DNA of 52,656 bases from JABWAM01 sp964653025 (GCA_964653025.1 CAZZBZ010000018.1:1-52656); one strand, 5' to 3'. Shown: positions 16,601 to 25,138, counted from the stretch's first letter. The notes: a model not told the origin generated them from the sequence alone. Translations and numbers: made by a program.

Positions 16601-17674
16601 ATGCCAACAAAGGACGATTGCGGAAAGACGCCGGCCGCCCTCGGCTACCGGATGCCAGCCGAATGGGAGAAACACGAGGCCACATGGCTCGGTTGGCCAC
16701 ACAACCCGGAAGACTGGCCCGACAAGCTCGACCCCATCCGCTGGGTTTACGGTGAGATGGTCCGCCGCATCGGGGGTGGCGAGAAGGTCCGCATTCTCGT
16801 CAGGAACCGCACCGAGGAGACCCTCGCCCGCCACACCCTCTCCCGCGCCGGAGCCAGTCTCCGTCCCGTCGAGTTCATCCACTACCCCACCAACCGCGGC
16901 TGGATGCGCGACAGCGGCCCGATCTTTGTTCGCCGCGGCGCGAAGACCTCGATCGTTCACTTCCACTTCAACGCTTGGGCCAAGTACGCCAACTGGCAGA
17001 GAGATCGAAAAGTCCCTGAGATCGCCGCGCGCCTCCTCCGCAAGCCCCTCTTCCACGCCGAGCACGACGGAAAGCCCTTCGTCCTCGAGGGTGGCGGGAT
17101 CGACGTCAACGGTCGCGGCACGCTCCTCACCACCGAGGAGTGCTACCTCCACCCGAAGGTCCAGGTCCGCAACCCCGGACTCGGGCGCAAGGACTACGAT
17201 GCCGCCTTTAAAAAATACCTCGGGGTCAGAAACATCCTCTGGCTCGCCGCCGGGCCCGTCGGCGACGACACCCACGGGCACATTGACGACATCTGCCGTT
17301 TCGTGAACCCGCGCACCCTCGTCCTCATCAAGGAAACCAACCGGCGCGACGCCAACTATCGCCCGCTCGCGGAAAACTGGGAGCGAGTCCCCGACCTGCG
17401 CCTCGAAGACGGCTCGCGACCGGAGGTGGTCCCCCTCCCGATGCCGGCCCCGATCTTTTTTGACGGCGACCGCCTGCCCGCGAGCTACGCGAACTTCTAC
17501 ATCTCCAACGCCGCGGTGATTGTCCCGACCTTCAACGACCCGAACGACCGCATCGCGCTGGGCATCCTCGGCGAACTCTTCCGCGACCGCCCCGTGATCG
17601 GCATCCACGCCGTGGACCTCGTCCTCGGCTTCGGCACCCTCCATTGCCTCACCCAGCAGCAGCCGGCAGCCTGA
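16601..17674 (+). CDS. aguA: Agmatine deiminase
   Basis: The 357-residue enzyme hydrolyses agmatine to N-carbamoylputrescine and ammonia in the arginine-decarboxylase route to putrescine. Family motifs include ATWLGWPHN at the N-terminus, RDSGPIF, EGGGIDVNG, HGHIDD (general acid/base region) and the terminal LHCLTQQ, whose cysteine C349 is the likely nucleophile. Length is normal. The ATG at 16601 is chosen because homology begins within 15 residues of it. No carbamoylputrescine amidase (aguB) is in the window. The gene follows the spermidine-synthase fusion, so a polyamine module is plausible. Confidence 0.93.
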   Translation: MPTKDDCGKTPAALGYRMPAEWEKHEATWLGWPHNPEDWPDKLDPIRWVYGEMVRRIGGGEKVRILVRNRTEETLARHTLSRAGASLRPVEFIHYPTNRGWMRDSGPIFVRRGAKTSIVHFHFNAWAKYANWQRDRKVPEIAARLLRKPLFHAEHDGKPFVLEGGGIDVNGRGTLLTTEECYLHPKVQVRNPGLGRKDYDAAFKKYLGVRNILWLAAGPVGDDTHGHIDDICRFVNPRTLVLIKETNRRDANYRPLAENWERVPDLRLEDGSRPEVVPLPMPAPIFFDGDRLPASYANFYISNAAVIVPTFNDPNDRIALGILGELFRDRPVIGIHAVDLVLGFGTLHCLTQQQPAA

Positions 17675-17732
17675 CGGCCATCGAGAACGCCTCGATCAGT
17701 CTCGATTCGCCAATTTCCGCTGATCAAAACTG

Positions 17733-17759
17733 GCAACCACTTGGTTGCTAATTTATTTA
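17733..17759 (+). terminator. Probable rho-independent terminator for aguA
   Basis: A perfect 6-bp hairpin GCAACC/GGTTGC with a 4-nt loop is followed by the T-rich run TAATTTATTT. It lies between the convergent aguA and ubiA-like genes; the tail reaches into the ubiA stop region. Confidence 0.55.
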
Positions 17760-18634
17760 ATCGGCGGGAAGGCGAGCCCGAGGATCGCCGCGCCGAGGTA
17801 GCCGAAACTCGCGAGGGCGTTCGCCCGTAGGAAGGAGGCCTGCATCTCCCGGTCCTCCCTCCGCGCGACGAGGCGAAACTCCCAGACGATCGACGCCACC
17901 ACGCTGAATAGGCTCACGTAATAGGCCCAGCCCATCCCGAGGACCGGGCCCACCGCCACGAGCGCGACGAGCATCGCCCCGTGAAGCCAAGGGACGAACC
18001 GCAACGCTCGCTCTGGCCCGAACGCGACCGCGAGGGAGTGGAGCCCCTCCGCGCGGTCGAACTCCGTGTCCTGCGTCGCGTAGACGATGTCGAACCCGGC
18101 GACCCAGAAGACCACCGCCGCCGCGATCAGCCACGGGGCCGCATCAAACAGGGTCCCGCGCGCGGCCACCCAGGCTCCGATCGGGGCGATCCCGAGCGCC
18201 ACCCCAAGGAAGAAGTGGCTCCAGCGCGTGAAGCGCTTGGTGAGCGAGTAGCCGAGAACCGCCGCCATCGCCAAGGGCGACAGGACAAGGGCGAGGCGGT
18301 TGATCAAGGCGCAGACGCTCGCAAAGGCAACCAGCGAAACGACAACGATCCCCCACGCCGTGGAGTGCGAGACGAGGCCGGCGGGCAGGTGCCGCCCCGC
18401 GGTACGCGGGTTTCGTGCGTCGAGGGAGGCGTCCGCGAGGCGATTGAAGGCCATCGCCGCCGTGCGGGCGAGAACCACTGCGGCCACAACCAGCCCCAGA
18501 GTCCGCAGGGGGGGCATTCCCTGGCAGCCAAGCACGAGCGCCGCTAGCGCGAACGGCAGGGCAAAGACCGAGTGGGAAAAGCGCACGAGGCCCGGTAGGT
18601 GGCGGAGTTCGGAGAAAAATCTCGGCAGGGACAT
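17753..18634 (-). CDS. ubiA: UbiA-family prenyltransferase
   Basis: The 293-residue integral membrane enzyme joins a polyprenyl chain to an aromatic acceptor. Two aspartate-rich motifs bind the magnesium-diphosphate: NRLADASLDARNPRT (about residue 65-80) and YATQDTEFDRAEG (about 185-200). About eight hydrophobic helices are apparent. The family includes 4-hydroxybenzoate polyprenyltransferase and the menaquinone-futalosine pathway enzyme MqnP; the sequence alone does not separate these here. No other quinone genes are visible. The ATG at 18634 begins the conserved region; an extension to 18718 is unlikely. It is divergent from the UroD-like gene, with a shared promoter gap of about 100 bases. 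Confidence 0.88.
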   Translation of the reverse strand: MSLPRFFSELRHLPGLVRFSHSVFALPFALAALVLGCQGMPPLRTLGLVVAAVVLARTAAMAFNRLADASLDARNPRTAGRHLPAGLVSHSTAWGIVVVSLVAFASVCALINRLALVLSPLAMAAVLGYSLTKRFTRWSHFFLGVALGIAPIGAWVAARGTLFDAAPWLIAAAVVFWVAGFDIVYATQDTEFDRAEGLHSLAVAFGPERALRFVPWLHGAMLVALVAVGPVLGMGWAYYVSLFSVVASIVWEFRLVARREDREMQASFLRANALASFGYLGAAILGLAFPPIK

Positions 18635-18733
18635 GGCGGGACGAATGATGCCGAGGGACGGGGCGCGGGGCGACGCGAAAACGAAAACTAAATGGAGTTG
18701 AAAAAATCGCCTGCCCACCCCTTGCTAACGAGC

Positions 18734-19768
18734 ATGACCTCGCTCCAACGCGTGATGTCCGTCATCGAGGGCCACCTCCCCGACCGGGTCCCCGTGTGCC
18801 TCCACAACTTCCTCATGGCCTGCGCCGAGGATGGCATCGCCATGGAGGACTACCGCACCCAACCGAAGGCAATCGCCCGCGCCCACCTCCATGCCGTCGA
18901 AAAGTACGGCTACGATTGTCTTCTCGTGGACGTGGACACGACCCTCCTCGCAGAGGCGATGGGGGCGAAGGCCGAATGCGCCCCGAACGAGCCGGGGCGG
19001 ATCGTCGAGCCCGCCATCCACAGCCTCGACGAGGCCGCGGGCCTCCGCCCCGCAGATCCCGAGCGGGACGGCCGCATCCCCGCGCTCCTCGATGCGATCC
19101 GCCTCATCCACGAGGACATCGGCGATGAGATTGCGATCCGCGGCAACGCTGACCAGTGCGCCTTCGGCCTCGCCTGCCTCCTCCGCGGCACGGAGGACTT
19201 CCTCGCCGACCTCGTCGAGCGGCCCGACCACCCCGGCATCGCCCATCTCCTCGAGGTCGCCTACCAGACCCACCTTGCCACCCACCGCGCCGTGAAGCGC
19301 GCCGGCGCCCACTTCACCTCTCTCGGGGACAGCCTCTCGGGCCCGGATGTCGTCTCGCCCGCGATCTTCCGTCGTTTCGCCCGCCCGTGGCAGGAACGCC
19401 TCGTCCGCGACCTCGCCACCGAGGGAACGTTCACCGTCATCCACATCTGCGGAAACACCTCGTCCATCCTCGACGACCTCGCAAAGTATCCCTCCTGCGG
19501 CTTCGAACTCGACTACAAGACCGATGCCATGAAGGCCAAGGCCACCGCCGGCGCCGCCCATGTCCTCTTCGGAAACGTCGACCCGAGCGGTGTTCTCGCG
19601 ATGGGAACGCCTGTGCAGGTCCGCGAGGCGACGGCGCAACTCGTGCGCGCATGGAAACCCGACGGACGCTTCATTCTGAATGCTGGCTGCGCGATCCCCG
19701 CGGGCACCCCCGAGGCCAACCTCCGCGCCTTCCTCGAGACCGCCCACGAGGAGGGTGTATATTCGTAA
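18734..19768 (+). CDS. UroD/MtaA-family corrinoid methyltransferase-like protein
   Basis: The 344-residue protein belongs to the uroporphyrinogen decarboxylase superfamily, in the branch of methylcobamide-dependent methyltransferases (MtaA, MtbA, CmuA-like). The zinc-ligand pattern HxC is present (H237, C239 in VIHICGN), and a distal cysteine C319 in LNAGCAIP completes it. True uroporphyrinogen decarboxylases lack this cysteine site, so porphyrin decarboxylation is unlikely. No corrinoid protein gene is adjacent, so the methyl donor is unknown. The ATG at 18734 is preferred over the upstream one at 18692 because it starts MTSLQRVMSVIEG, typical for the family. It could alternatively take part in O-demethylation of aromatics or glycine betaine. 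Confidence 0.8.
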   Translation: MTSLQRVMSVIEGHLPDRVPVCLHNFLMACAEDGIAMEDYRTQPKAIARAHLHAVEKYGYDCLLVDVDTTLLAEAMGAKAECAPNEPGRIVEPAIHSLDEAAGLRPADPERDGRIPALLDAIRLIHEDIGDEIAIRGNADQCAFGLACLLRGTEDFLADLVERPDHPGIAHLLEVAYQTHLATHRAVKRAGAHFTSLGDSLSGPDVVSPAIFRRFARPWQERLVRDLATEGTFTVIHICGNTSSILDDLAKYPSCGFELDYKTDAMKAKATAGAAHVLFGNVDPSGVLAMGTPVQVREATAQLVRAWKPDGRFILNAGCAIPAGTPEANLRAFLETAHEEGVYS

Positions 19769-19781
19769 CGTCTGAGACAGT

Positions 19782-19855
19782 CCTCGGACGTGCCAGCGGC
19801 GCGTCCCTGCCTCGGAGGCACGCAATCTTGGTAGGGTCGGGCTGCCGTCCTGACC
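19782..19855. repeat. Intergenic multi-hairpin element
   Basis: Three hairpins follow in series. GGACGTGCC pairs with GGCGCGTCC around an AGC loop (19786-19806). TGCCT pairs with AGGCA around CGG (19808-19820). A degenerate hairpin bounded by GGTC and GACC (19835-19855) resembles the perfect one at 11448-11468. The AGC loop is the same as in two hairpins of the element at 11327. Confidence 0.6.
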
Positions 19856-19905
19856 TCCTTCCCGTTTAGCGCCCAAATCCCGTTGAAATTTCGAAGGGGG
19901 CGCCC

Positions 19906-20706
19906 ATGCTTACGGCAATGTTCGGCTGGCTCCAACGCTGGCGGTGCTCTCCGCCCCCGCAACCTGCGCTGCCCGCGGACTGGGCGCGCATGATTCGCCG
20001 CTGGATCCCCGCATGGGCACAACTCACCGCGCCCGAGCGGGCGCGCCTCGAAGAACTGGTTCGCGTGTTTCTCTTGAAAAAGCGTTTTGAGGGCTGCGGG
20101 GGGTTCAATCTCACCGACGAGATGCGCATCGCCATCGCCGCGAATGCCTGCCTCCTCGCGCTCGGGCGCCCCGGAACCCCCTACCCGAGACTCGTCACGG
20201 TGCTCCTCTACGAAAAGCCATTTGTTTCGACGGTCAAGCATGACCTGGGCGAAGGGGTCATCGAGGAATACGAGGAGGAGCGCACCGGCGAGGCGTGGGA
20301 GCACGGCTCCGTGATCCTCGCGTGGGAGGAAATCGAGGGGGACCGCCAGGCACACGACGGGCACAACGTGATCCTCCACGAGTTCGCCCACCTTCTCGAC
20401 CTCGAGGCCGGCGGGTTCGACGGCGCGCCGGGGGTCGGGGACAAGGCGGCCCACGAGGCATGGGCGAAGGTCTTCCGCCGCGAGTACGACGAACTCATCC
20501 ATGCGAGCGAAGCCGGCAAGGAAACGCTCCTTGACGATTACGGGGCGACCGACCCCGCGGAATTCTTCGCAGTCGCGACGGAGTGTTTTTTTGGGGAACC
20601 CCTCGCCCTCCGCGCACGGCACCCGAAGCTCTACCGCCAGCTCCAGCGCTACTTCAACCAGGACCCCGCGGCGCGCCATCGCGAGCACAAGCGCTCAATG
20701 GTTTGA
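19906..20706 (+). CDS. mtfA: MtfA-like zinc metallopeptidase
   Basis: The 266-residue protein carries the zinc-binding motif HEFAHLLD (H158, E159, H162), with an E in the downstream TDPAEFFAVATE as the third ligand. The layout matches the MtfA/M90 family. E. coli MtfA is a peptidase that binds the Mlc repressor and so affects glucose PTS expression; no Mlc homologue is visible here. The N-terminus is short and has no signal peptide, so the protein is probably cytosolic. A second ATG at 19918 is also possible. The xyl operon starts about 57 bases downstream, and cotranscription is not excluded. Confidence 0.88.
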   Translation: MLTAMFGWLQRWRCSPPPQPALPADWARMIRRWIPAWAQLTAPERARLEELVRVFLLKKRFEGCGGFNLTDEMRIAIAANACLLALGRPGTPYPRLVTVLLYEKPFVSTVKHDLGEGVIEEYEEERTGEAWEHGSVILAWEEIEGDRQAHDGHNVILHEFAHLLDLEAGGFDGAPGVGDKAAHEAWAKVFRREYDELIHASEAGKETLLDDYGATDPAEFFAVATECFFGEPLALRARHPKLYRQLQRYFNQDPAARHREHKRSMV

Positions 20707-20763
20707 AGTCGACGACCGCACACGGAGCGACTACAGGGAGAGGATCCCACCCCTAGGAGAAAC

Positions 20764-21849
20764 ATGAAACTTCGGATCGGCCTCGTGGTCTTCTCGCTGG
20801 CGTTGAGCGTACTGCTGGGATGGTTGTTGTCCCACCGGGGAACCGAGGGTCCCACCGGAATCCCCAAGGGGAAGCTCCTCATCGGCCTGTCCATGGATAC
20901 GCTCAAGGAGGCCCGCTGGCAGGTGGACCGCGACCTCTTTACGAAACGCGCCAACGAACTCGGTGCCGAGGTTCTCGTCCAGTCTGCCAACAGCGACGAT
21001 GTCCAGCAGGTCAAGGACGTGGACTTCCTCATCACCCGTAAGGTTGGCGTCCTCGTGGTTATTCCGCACAACGGCGCCGCGATGGCCAAGGGGGTGGAGA
21101 TGGCGCGCCAGGCCGGCATCCCCGTGATCGCCTACGACCGCCTGATCACCGATTGCCCCCTCGACCTCTACATCACCTTCGACAACGTCAAGGTGGGCGA
21201 ACTCCAAGCCCGCTATCTCGTCGGGCACCTCCCGCGCGGCAAGGGTCGAATCGTCCGCATCTACGGCTCCAAGACCGACCACAACGCCCTCCTCTTCAAG
21301 CAGGGGCAGGACCAGGTGCTCAGCCCGCTCATCGCGCGCGGTGACATCAAGGTCCTCCACGAGGATTGGGCCGAGGACTGGAAGCCCGAGAACGCGAAGA
21401 AGATCATGAACGCCGCGATCACGAAGAGCGGCCAGGGAAAGAACTTCGACTGCCAGGGCGTCCTCGCCTCGAACGACGGTACGGCCGGCGGCGCGATCCA
21501 GTCGCTCCTCGAAGAGGGTCTCGCGGGGCGCATCCTCGTTACCGGGCAGGACGCCGACCTCGTCGCCTGCCAGCGCATCGCGCAGGGCACTCAGGCGATG
21601 ACGATCTACAAGCCGATCAAGGCATTGGCCACCCGCGCCGCCGAACTCGCGGTCGCCATGGCGACCGGCAAGCCAATCATCACGAACGCGGGTCTCCATA
21701 ACGGCAAAGTCGAGGTCCCTTCCGTGCTCCTCGAAGTCGTTGCCGTGAACCGCGAGAACCTCGCCGAGACGGTGATCAGGGACGGCTTTCACCGCCGCGA
21801 GGAGATCTTCCACGACGCCGCCCCCGCCCCGTTTTCGCCAAAGCCGTGA
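20764..21849 (+). CDS. xylF: Xylose-type ABC transporter substrate-binding protein
   Basis: The 361-residue periplasmic protein has a signal peptide (hydrophobic run after MKLRIG) and a type I sugar-binding fold. Segments such as IGLSMDTLKEARWQVDRD, VIAYDRLI and VLASNDGTAGGAIQSL are closest to XylF. A strong ribosome binding site (AGGAG) is seven bases before the ATG. Its stop overlaps the xylG GTG start by four bases, so the two are coupled. Substrate is predicted as xylose by family, but other pentoses are possible. It lacks a lipobox cysteine. Confidence 0.93.
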   Translation: MKLRIGLVVFSLALSVLLGWLLSHRGTEGPTGIPKGKLLIGLSMDTLKEARWQVDRDLFTKRANELGAEVLVQSANSDDVQQVKDVDFLITRKVGVLVVIPHNGAAMAKGVEMARQAGIPVIAYDRLITDCPLDLYITFDNVKVGELQARYLVGHLPRGKGRIVRIYGSKTDHNALLFKQGQDQVLSPLIARGDIKVLHEDWAEDWKPENAKKIMNAAITKSGQGKNFDCQGVLASNDGTAGGAIQSLLEEGLAGRILVTGQDADLVACQRIAQGTQAMTIYKPIKALATRAAELAVAMATGKPIITNAGLHNGKVEVPSVLLEVVAVNRENLAETVIRDGFHRREEIFHDAAPAPFSPKP

Positions 21850-23417
21850 CCCCCACGGCCAACAACCCCATCCTGCGAACCGAGCGCCTCGTGAAGCGCT
21901 TCCCGGGAGTGACCGCCCTCAAGGACGTCAGCTTCGACCTCCGCCCCGGCGAGGTCCACGCCCTCTGCGGCGAGAACGGCGCGGGCAAGTCCACCCTCAT
22001 CAAGGCCCTCTCGGGCCTCCACCCCGCCGGCAGCTACGAGGGCGACATCCTCGTGGACGAACGCACCGCGCGCTTCCGCTCCATCACCGACGCCGAGGAG
22101 GCCGGCATTGCGGTGATCTACCAGGAGCTTGCCCTCGTTGAGGAGATGACCGTGGCGGAGAACATCTTCCTCGGGGACGAACCCCTCCGCGGCATCTTCG
22201 TGAACTGGGACAAGGTCTACCAGGACGCGCGCGCCCAACTCGAACACTTTAAGATCCGCATCGACCCAGCAAGCCCCGTCCGCAGCCTCGGCGTCGGCCA
22301 GAAGCAACTCGTCGAGATCGCCAAGGCTTTACGCAAGGAGTCCCGCATCCTCATCCTCGACGAGCCGACGGCCGCCCTCACCGAGACCGAGGTGGAGGTC
22401 CTTCTCGGCATCCTCCGCGACCTGCGCCGCCGCGGGATGGCCTGCATCTACATCTCCCACAAGCTCGACGAGGTCTTCTCGATCGCCGACCGCATCACGG
22501 TCCTGCGCGACGGGGAAAGCATCGTCACGACCGAGGCCCGCGCCACGGACCGCCACGAGGTCATCCGCCACATGGTCGGGCGCGAGATCCAGGACCTCTT
22601 TCCCCGGCGGAAGGCCAAGCCCGGCGAGCGGCGGCTCGGCGTCCGCGGGCTCGCGGTGGAGTCCTTCCGCGGGGGGGGCGTCTTCCTTCGGGACCTCACC
22701 TTCGAGGTGCATGCGGGCGAGATCCTCGGGATCGGCGGGCTCATGGGCGCCGGGCGCACCGAGCTCCTCATGCACCTTTTCGGTGCCTGGGGGCACCGCC
22801 TCGCGGGCGAGGTCGAGCTCAACGGCCGCCCCTTCTCCGCGGCCACGCCCGACGACGCCATCCGCCAGGGACTGGTGCTCGTGAGCGAGGACCGCAAGCG
22901 CTACGGCCTGATTGTTGATCAGGACATCGGCTTCAACCTCTCGCTCTCGTCGCTGTCCTCCCTGGCGGGGTTCGGGTTCATCGACCACGCACGCGAGCAC
23001 CGCGAGAACCGGAAGTGGTTCGACTCCCTGCGCGTGAAGGCACCGACCCTCGAGACGGCCGTCGGGCAACTTTCCGGCGGCAACCAGCAGAAGGTCGTCC
23101 TCGGCAAGGCGCTCATGGCCGGGCCACAGGTGATCTTCCTCGACGAACCGACGCGCGGGATCGACGTCGGCGCGAAGGTCGAACTCTACGAGCTTGTAAA
23201 CCGACTCACCGCCGAGGGGCGGGCGGTCGTCCTGGTCTCGAGCGAGCTCACGGAACTCATGGGGATGAGCGACCGAATCCTGATGCTCTGCGAAGGACGG
23301 ATCGGCGGTGCCTTCACCCGCGCCGAGGCAACGCCAGAAAAACTGCTCGCGGCAGCCATGGGAGGAGAAAGGGGGAAAGGGTCAGGGGTCGAGGGTCGAG
23401 TGAAGGAGGACTCATGA
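21846..23417 (+). CDS. xylG: Xylose-type ABC transporter ATP-binding protein
   Basis: The 523-residue protein has two ABC domains, as usual for sugar importers of the XylG/RbsA type. The first has Walker A GENGAGKST (42-50) and Walker B LILDEPTAAL; the second has the signature LSGGNQQK and Walker B FLDEPTRGID. Start is a GTG at 21846 that overlaps the xylF stop. The last 15 or so residues (after LLAAAMGG, reading GERGKGSGVEGR and on) are encoded by a GGGTCGA heptamer array at 23372-23406 and are not expected in the family. The stop overlaps the ATG of the next gene as ATGA. Confidence 0.94.
   Translation: MTPTANNPILRTERLVKRFPGVTALKDVSFDLRPGEVHALCGENGAGKSTLIKALSGLHPAGSYEGDILVDERTARFRSITDAEEAGIAVIYQELALVEEMTVAENIFLGDEPLRGIFVNWDKVYQDARAQLEHFKIRIDPASPVRSLGVGQKQLVEIAKALRKESRILILDEPTAALTETEVEVLLGILRDLRRRGMACIYISHKLDEVFSIADRITVLRDGESIVTTEARATDRHEVIRHMVGREIQDLFPRRKAKPGERRLGVRGLAVESFRGGGVFLRDLTFEVHAGEILGIGGLMGAGRTELLMHLFGAWGHRLAGEVELNGRPFSAATPDDAIRQGLVLVSEDRKRYGLIVDQDIGFNLSLSSLSSLAGFGFIDHAREHRENRKWFDSLRVKAPTLETAVGQLSGGNQQKVVLGKALMAGPQVIFLDEPTRGIDVGAKVELYELVNRLTAEGRAVVLVSSELTELMGMSDRILMLCEGRIGGAFTRAEATPEKLLAAAMGGERGKGSGVEGRVKEDS
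23372..23406 (+). repeat. Heptamer array, GGGTCGA family, copy 2 (left of four-helix-bundle gene)
   Basis: Five 7-nt units are visible, the central three being GGGTCAG and two GGGTCGA, flanked by degraded units. The array lies across the xylG 3' end and just before the ribosome binding site of the four-helix-bundle gene. The array at 23868 has the same unit in inverted orientation. Confidence 0.85.
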
Positions 23418-23809
23418 GCGGGCTTGAAGAGTTCGGGGGCTACCGCAAGGCCCGGGAGCTTTTCGACCTCGTGCTCGCCGACATGGAGAAGGTCCGCCAC
23501 CACCCGCTCTGCCTCCGCCTCGCCAGGCAGCAAGTGGCGAGCGCGGACTCCATTTGCGCGAACATCGAGGAAGGTTTTGGCCGCCTGAGCCGCACCGAGT
23601 ACATCCGCTTTCTCGATATCGCACGCGGGTCGGCCCGCGAGACACTCGGGCGTTACCTGCGCATGAAACCGTGGCTGGAACTTGCACTGGTCGAACATCG
23701 CGCAAAGCTGCTCGGTGAAGTGATCGCCATCCTCACCGCGACCATCGGCACCCTAAGGGCGAACAACCCCCTTCGGGAAGATTCTCCCCCGTACCCATCC
23801 GACCCCTGA
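23414..23809 (+). CDS. Four-helix-bundle protein (23S rRNA IVP / Avd-like)
   Basis: The 131-residue protein begins MSGLEEFGGYRKARELFDLV and continues through NIEEGFGR and EYIRFLDIARGSARET, the consensus of the TIGR02436/PF05635 four-helix-bundle family. Members are encoded in 23S rRNA intervening sequences, and Avd proteins of diversity-generating retroelements share the fold. The family's function outside Avd is unknown. A strong ribosome binding site (AGGAGGA) precedes the ATG, which overlaps the xylG stop. The gene interrupts a normal xylF-xylG-xylH order and is bracketed by inverted heptamer arrays. No reverse transcriptase or rRNA is nearby. Confidence 0.9.
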   Translation: MSGLEEFGGYRKARELFDLVLADMEKVRHHPLCLRLARQQVASADSICANIEEGFGRLSRTEYIRFLDIARGSARETLGRYLRMKPWLELALVEHRAKLLGEVIAILTATIGTLRANNPLREDSPPYPSDP

Positions 23810-23867
23810 CCCACCTTCCCCGCTCGCATCCGCCCATTTTTCCTTCTCCTTCGCCCCTTCTACCTCC

Positions 23868-23946
23868 CTCGACACCCGACCCTTGACCCTCGACCCTTCC
23901 TTAACCCTTCCCCACCCCCTCGACACCCGACCCTCAACCCTTCTTC
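23868..23946 (-). repeat. Heptamer array, GGGTCGA family, copy 3 (right of four-helix-bundle gene)
   Basis: Two blocks of 7-nt units (four or more units from 23868 and three or more from 23919, consensus CTCGACC, the complement of a rotation of GGGTCGA) are separated by a decayed stretch. The orientation is opposite to the array at 23372. It ends six bases before the xylH ATG and must be part of its leader. Confidence 0.85.
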
Positions 23947-23952
23947 AGTCCT

Positions 23953-25098
23953 ATGAAGACCTCCTCCTCCCTGCGCGACTTCGCGCTGGTGATCGCCCTC
24001 GTACTGGTCTGCGGGTTCTTCGCGCTGATGAACCCGACCTTTCTGAGTGCGCGCAACATCTCCATCCTGATGATCGACCTCGCGATCACGGCCGTGCTGG
24101 CGATCGGGATGCTCCTCGTGATCCTCCCCGGACACATCGACCTCTCGGTCGGGAGCGGCGTCGGGTTGATTGGCGGCCTCGCGGCGGTCCTCGTCTTTGA
24201 ACACCATCTCCCGGCGCCGGCGGCCATGGGGATCGGCTTCGCCATCGCCCTGCTCCTCTGGACCGGGATGGGGGCGCTCATCGTCGTCGAGCGGATCCCC
24301 TCGTTCATTATTACGCTCGGCGGTTTGCTCATTTTCAAGGGCGTACACTGGCTGGTGATCCACAACGCCACGATCCCGGTTGTCGCGGGCGGGACGACCA
24401 ACCTCTATTCGGCGCTGACCACCTGGTACGCCCCACCCTCGCTCGGGCTTCTCCTGGCGGCGGGGGTCACGGGCACACTCACGTGGTCGGGCATGCGGGA
24501 CCGTCGGAGCCGACGTGCCCACGGGTTCGAGACGGAGGACTTCGAGGTCTTCTTCCTCAAGGCGTTCGTCACCGGGCAGGTAATCTTCCTCTTTGTGGTC
24601 ATCGCCAACCTCTACCGCGGCGTACCGCTCTCGGTACTCATCCTTGGGGCGGTCGCCGGGGCGGCGCACCTCCTCACGAAACACACCCCGTTCGGACGAT
24701 ACCTCTATGCGATCGGGGGTAACGAGGAGGCAGCTTTCGTCTCAGGGATTCCAGTAAATAAAGTCCTCATCGGGTCGTTCACCGCGATGGGCGGGATTGT
24801 GGCGCTCACGGGCTTCCTGCAAACCGCCTACGCAGGTGCCTCGACGACCACGGTCGGCAGCCTGATGGAACTCGATGCGATTGCAGCCTGTGTGATCGGC
24901 GGCACGAGTCTTAAGGGCGGCCGCGGCACGGTGGCCGGCGTCCTCTTCGGCGCGCTCATCATGGCCGCGCTCCTCAACGGGATGACGCTCATGGCCGTCT
25001 CCCCCGAGATCAAGTTCATCGCCCGCGGCCTCGTCCTCACCCTCGCCGTCTGGATGGACGTCCGCCTCAATAAGACCCGGGCTGCAACGATCCAGTAG
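23953..25098 (+). CDS. xylH: Xylose-type ABC transporter permease
   Basis: The 381-residue integral membrane protein is the permease partner of XylF and XylG. About ten hydrophobic helices are visible, with the family segments LPGHIDLSVGSGVGLIGG and AIGGNEEAAFVSGI (EAA-like loop contacting the ATPase). Its start is about 540 bases after the xylG stop because of the inserted four-helix-bundle gene and array; normally these genes are adjacent. No strong ribosome binding site is visible, and the leader is the decayed array, so expression may depend on readthrough. Confidence 0.93.
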   Translation: MKTSSSLRDFALVIALVLVCGFFALMNPTFLSARNISILMIDLAITAVLAIGMLLVILPGHIDLSVGSGVGLIGGLAAVLVFEHHLPAPAAMGIGFAIALLLWTGMGALIVVERIPSFIITLGGLLIFKGVHWLVIHNATIPVVAGGTTNLYSALTTWYAPPSLGLLLAAGVTGTLTWSGMRDRRSRRAHGFETEDFEVFFLKAFVTGQVIFLFVVIANLYRGVPLSVLILGAVAGAAHLLTKHTPFGRYLYAIGGNEEAAFVSGIPVNKVLIGSFTAMGGIVALTGFLQTAYAGASTTTVGSLMELDAIAACVIGGTSLKGGRGTVAGVLFGALIMAALLNGMTLMAVSPEIKFIARGLVLTLAVWMDVRLNKTRAATIQ

Positions 25099-25104
25099 AA
25101 ACTG

Positions 25105-25138
25105 CCGCCTGATCGCGCGGTAAGCGTGGCGGATTTTC
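25105..25138 (+). terminator. Weak terminator-like hairpin after xylH
   Basis: CCGCC pairs with GGCGG (25105-25109 and 25128-25132), with an inner CGC/GCG step, followed by ATTTTCT. It lies between the convergent xylH and the kinase gene. The internal loop makes it a weak candidate. Confidence 0.3.

Noticed and set aside
18734..19768. Classical uroporphyrinogen decarboxylase (hemE)
   Set aside because: The HxC and distal Cys zinc site points to the corrinoid methyltransferase branch, and no heme genes are near.
23868..23946. CRISPR array
   Set aside because: The units are 7 nt and contiguous, with no spacers; no cas genes are present.
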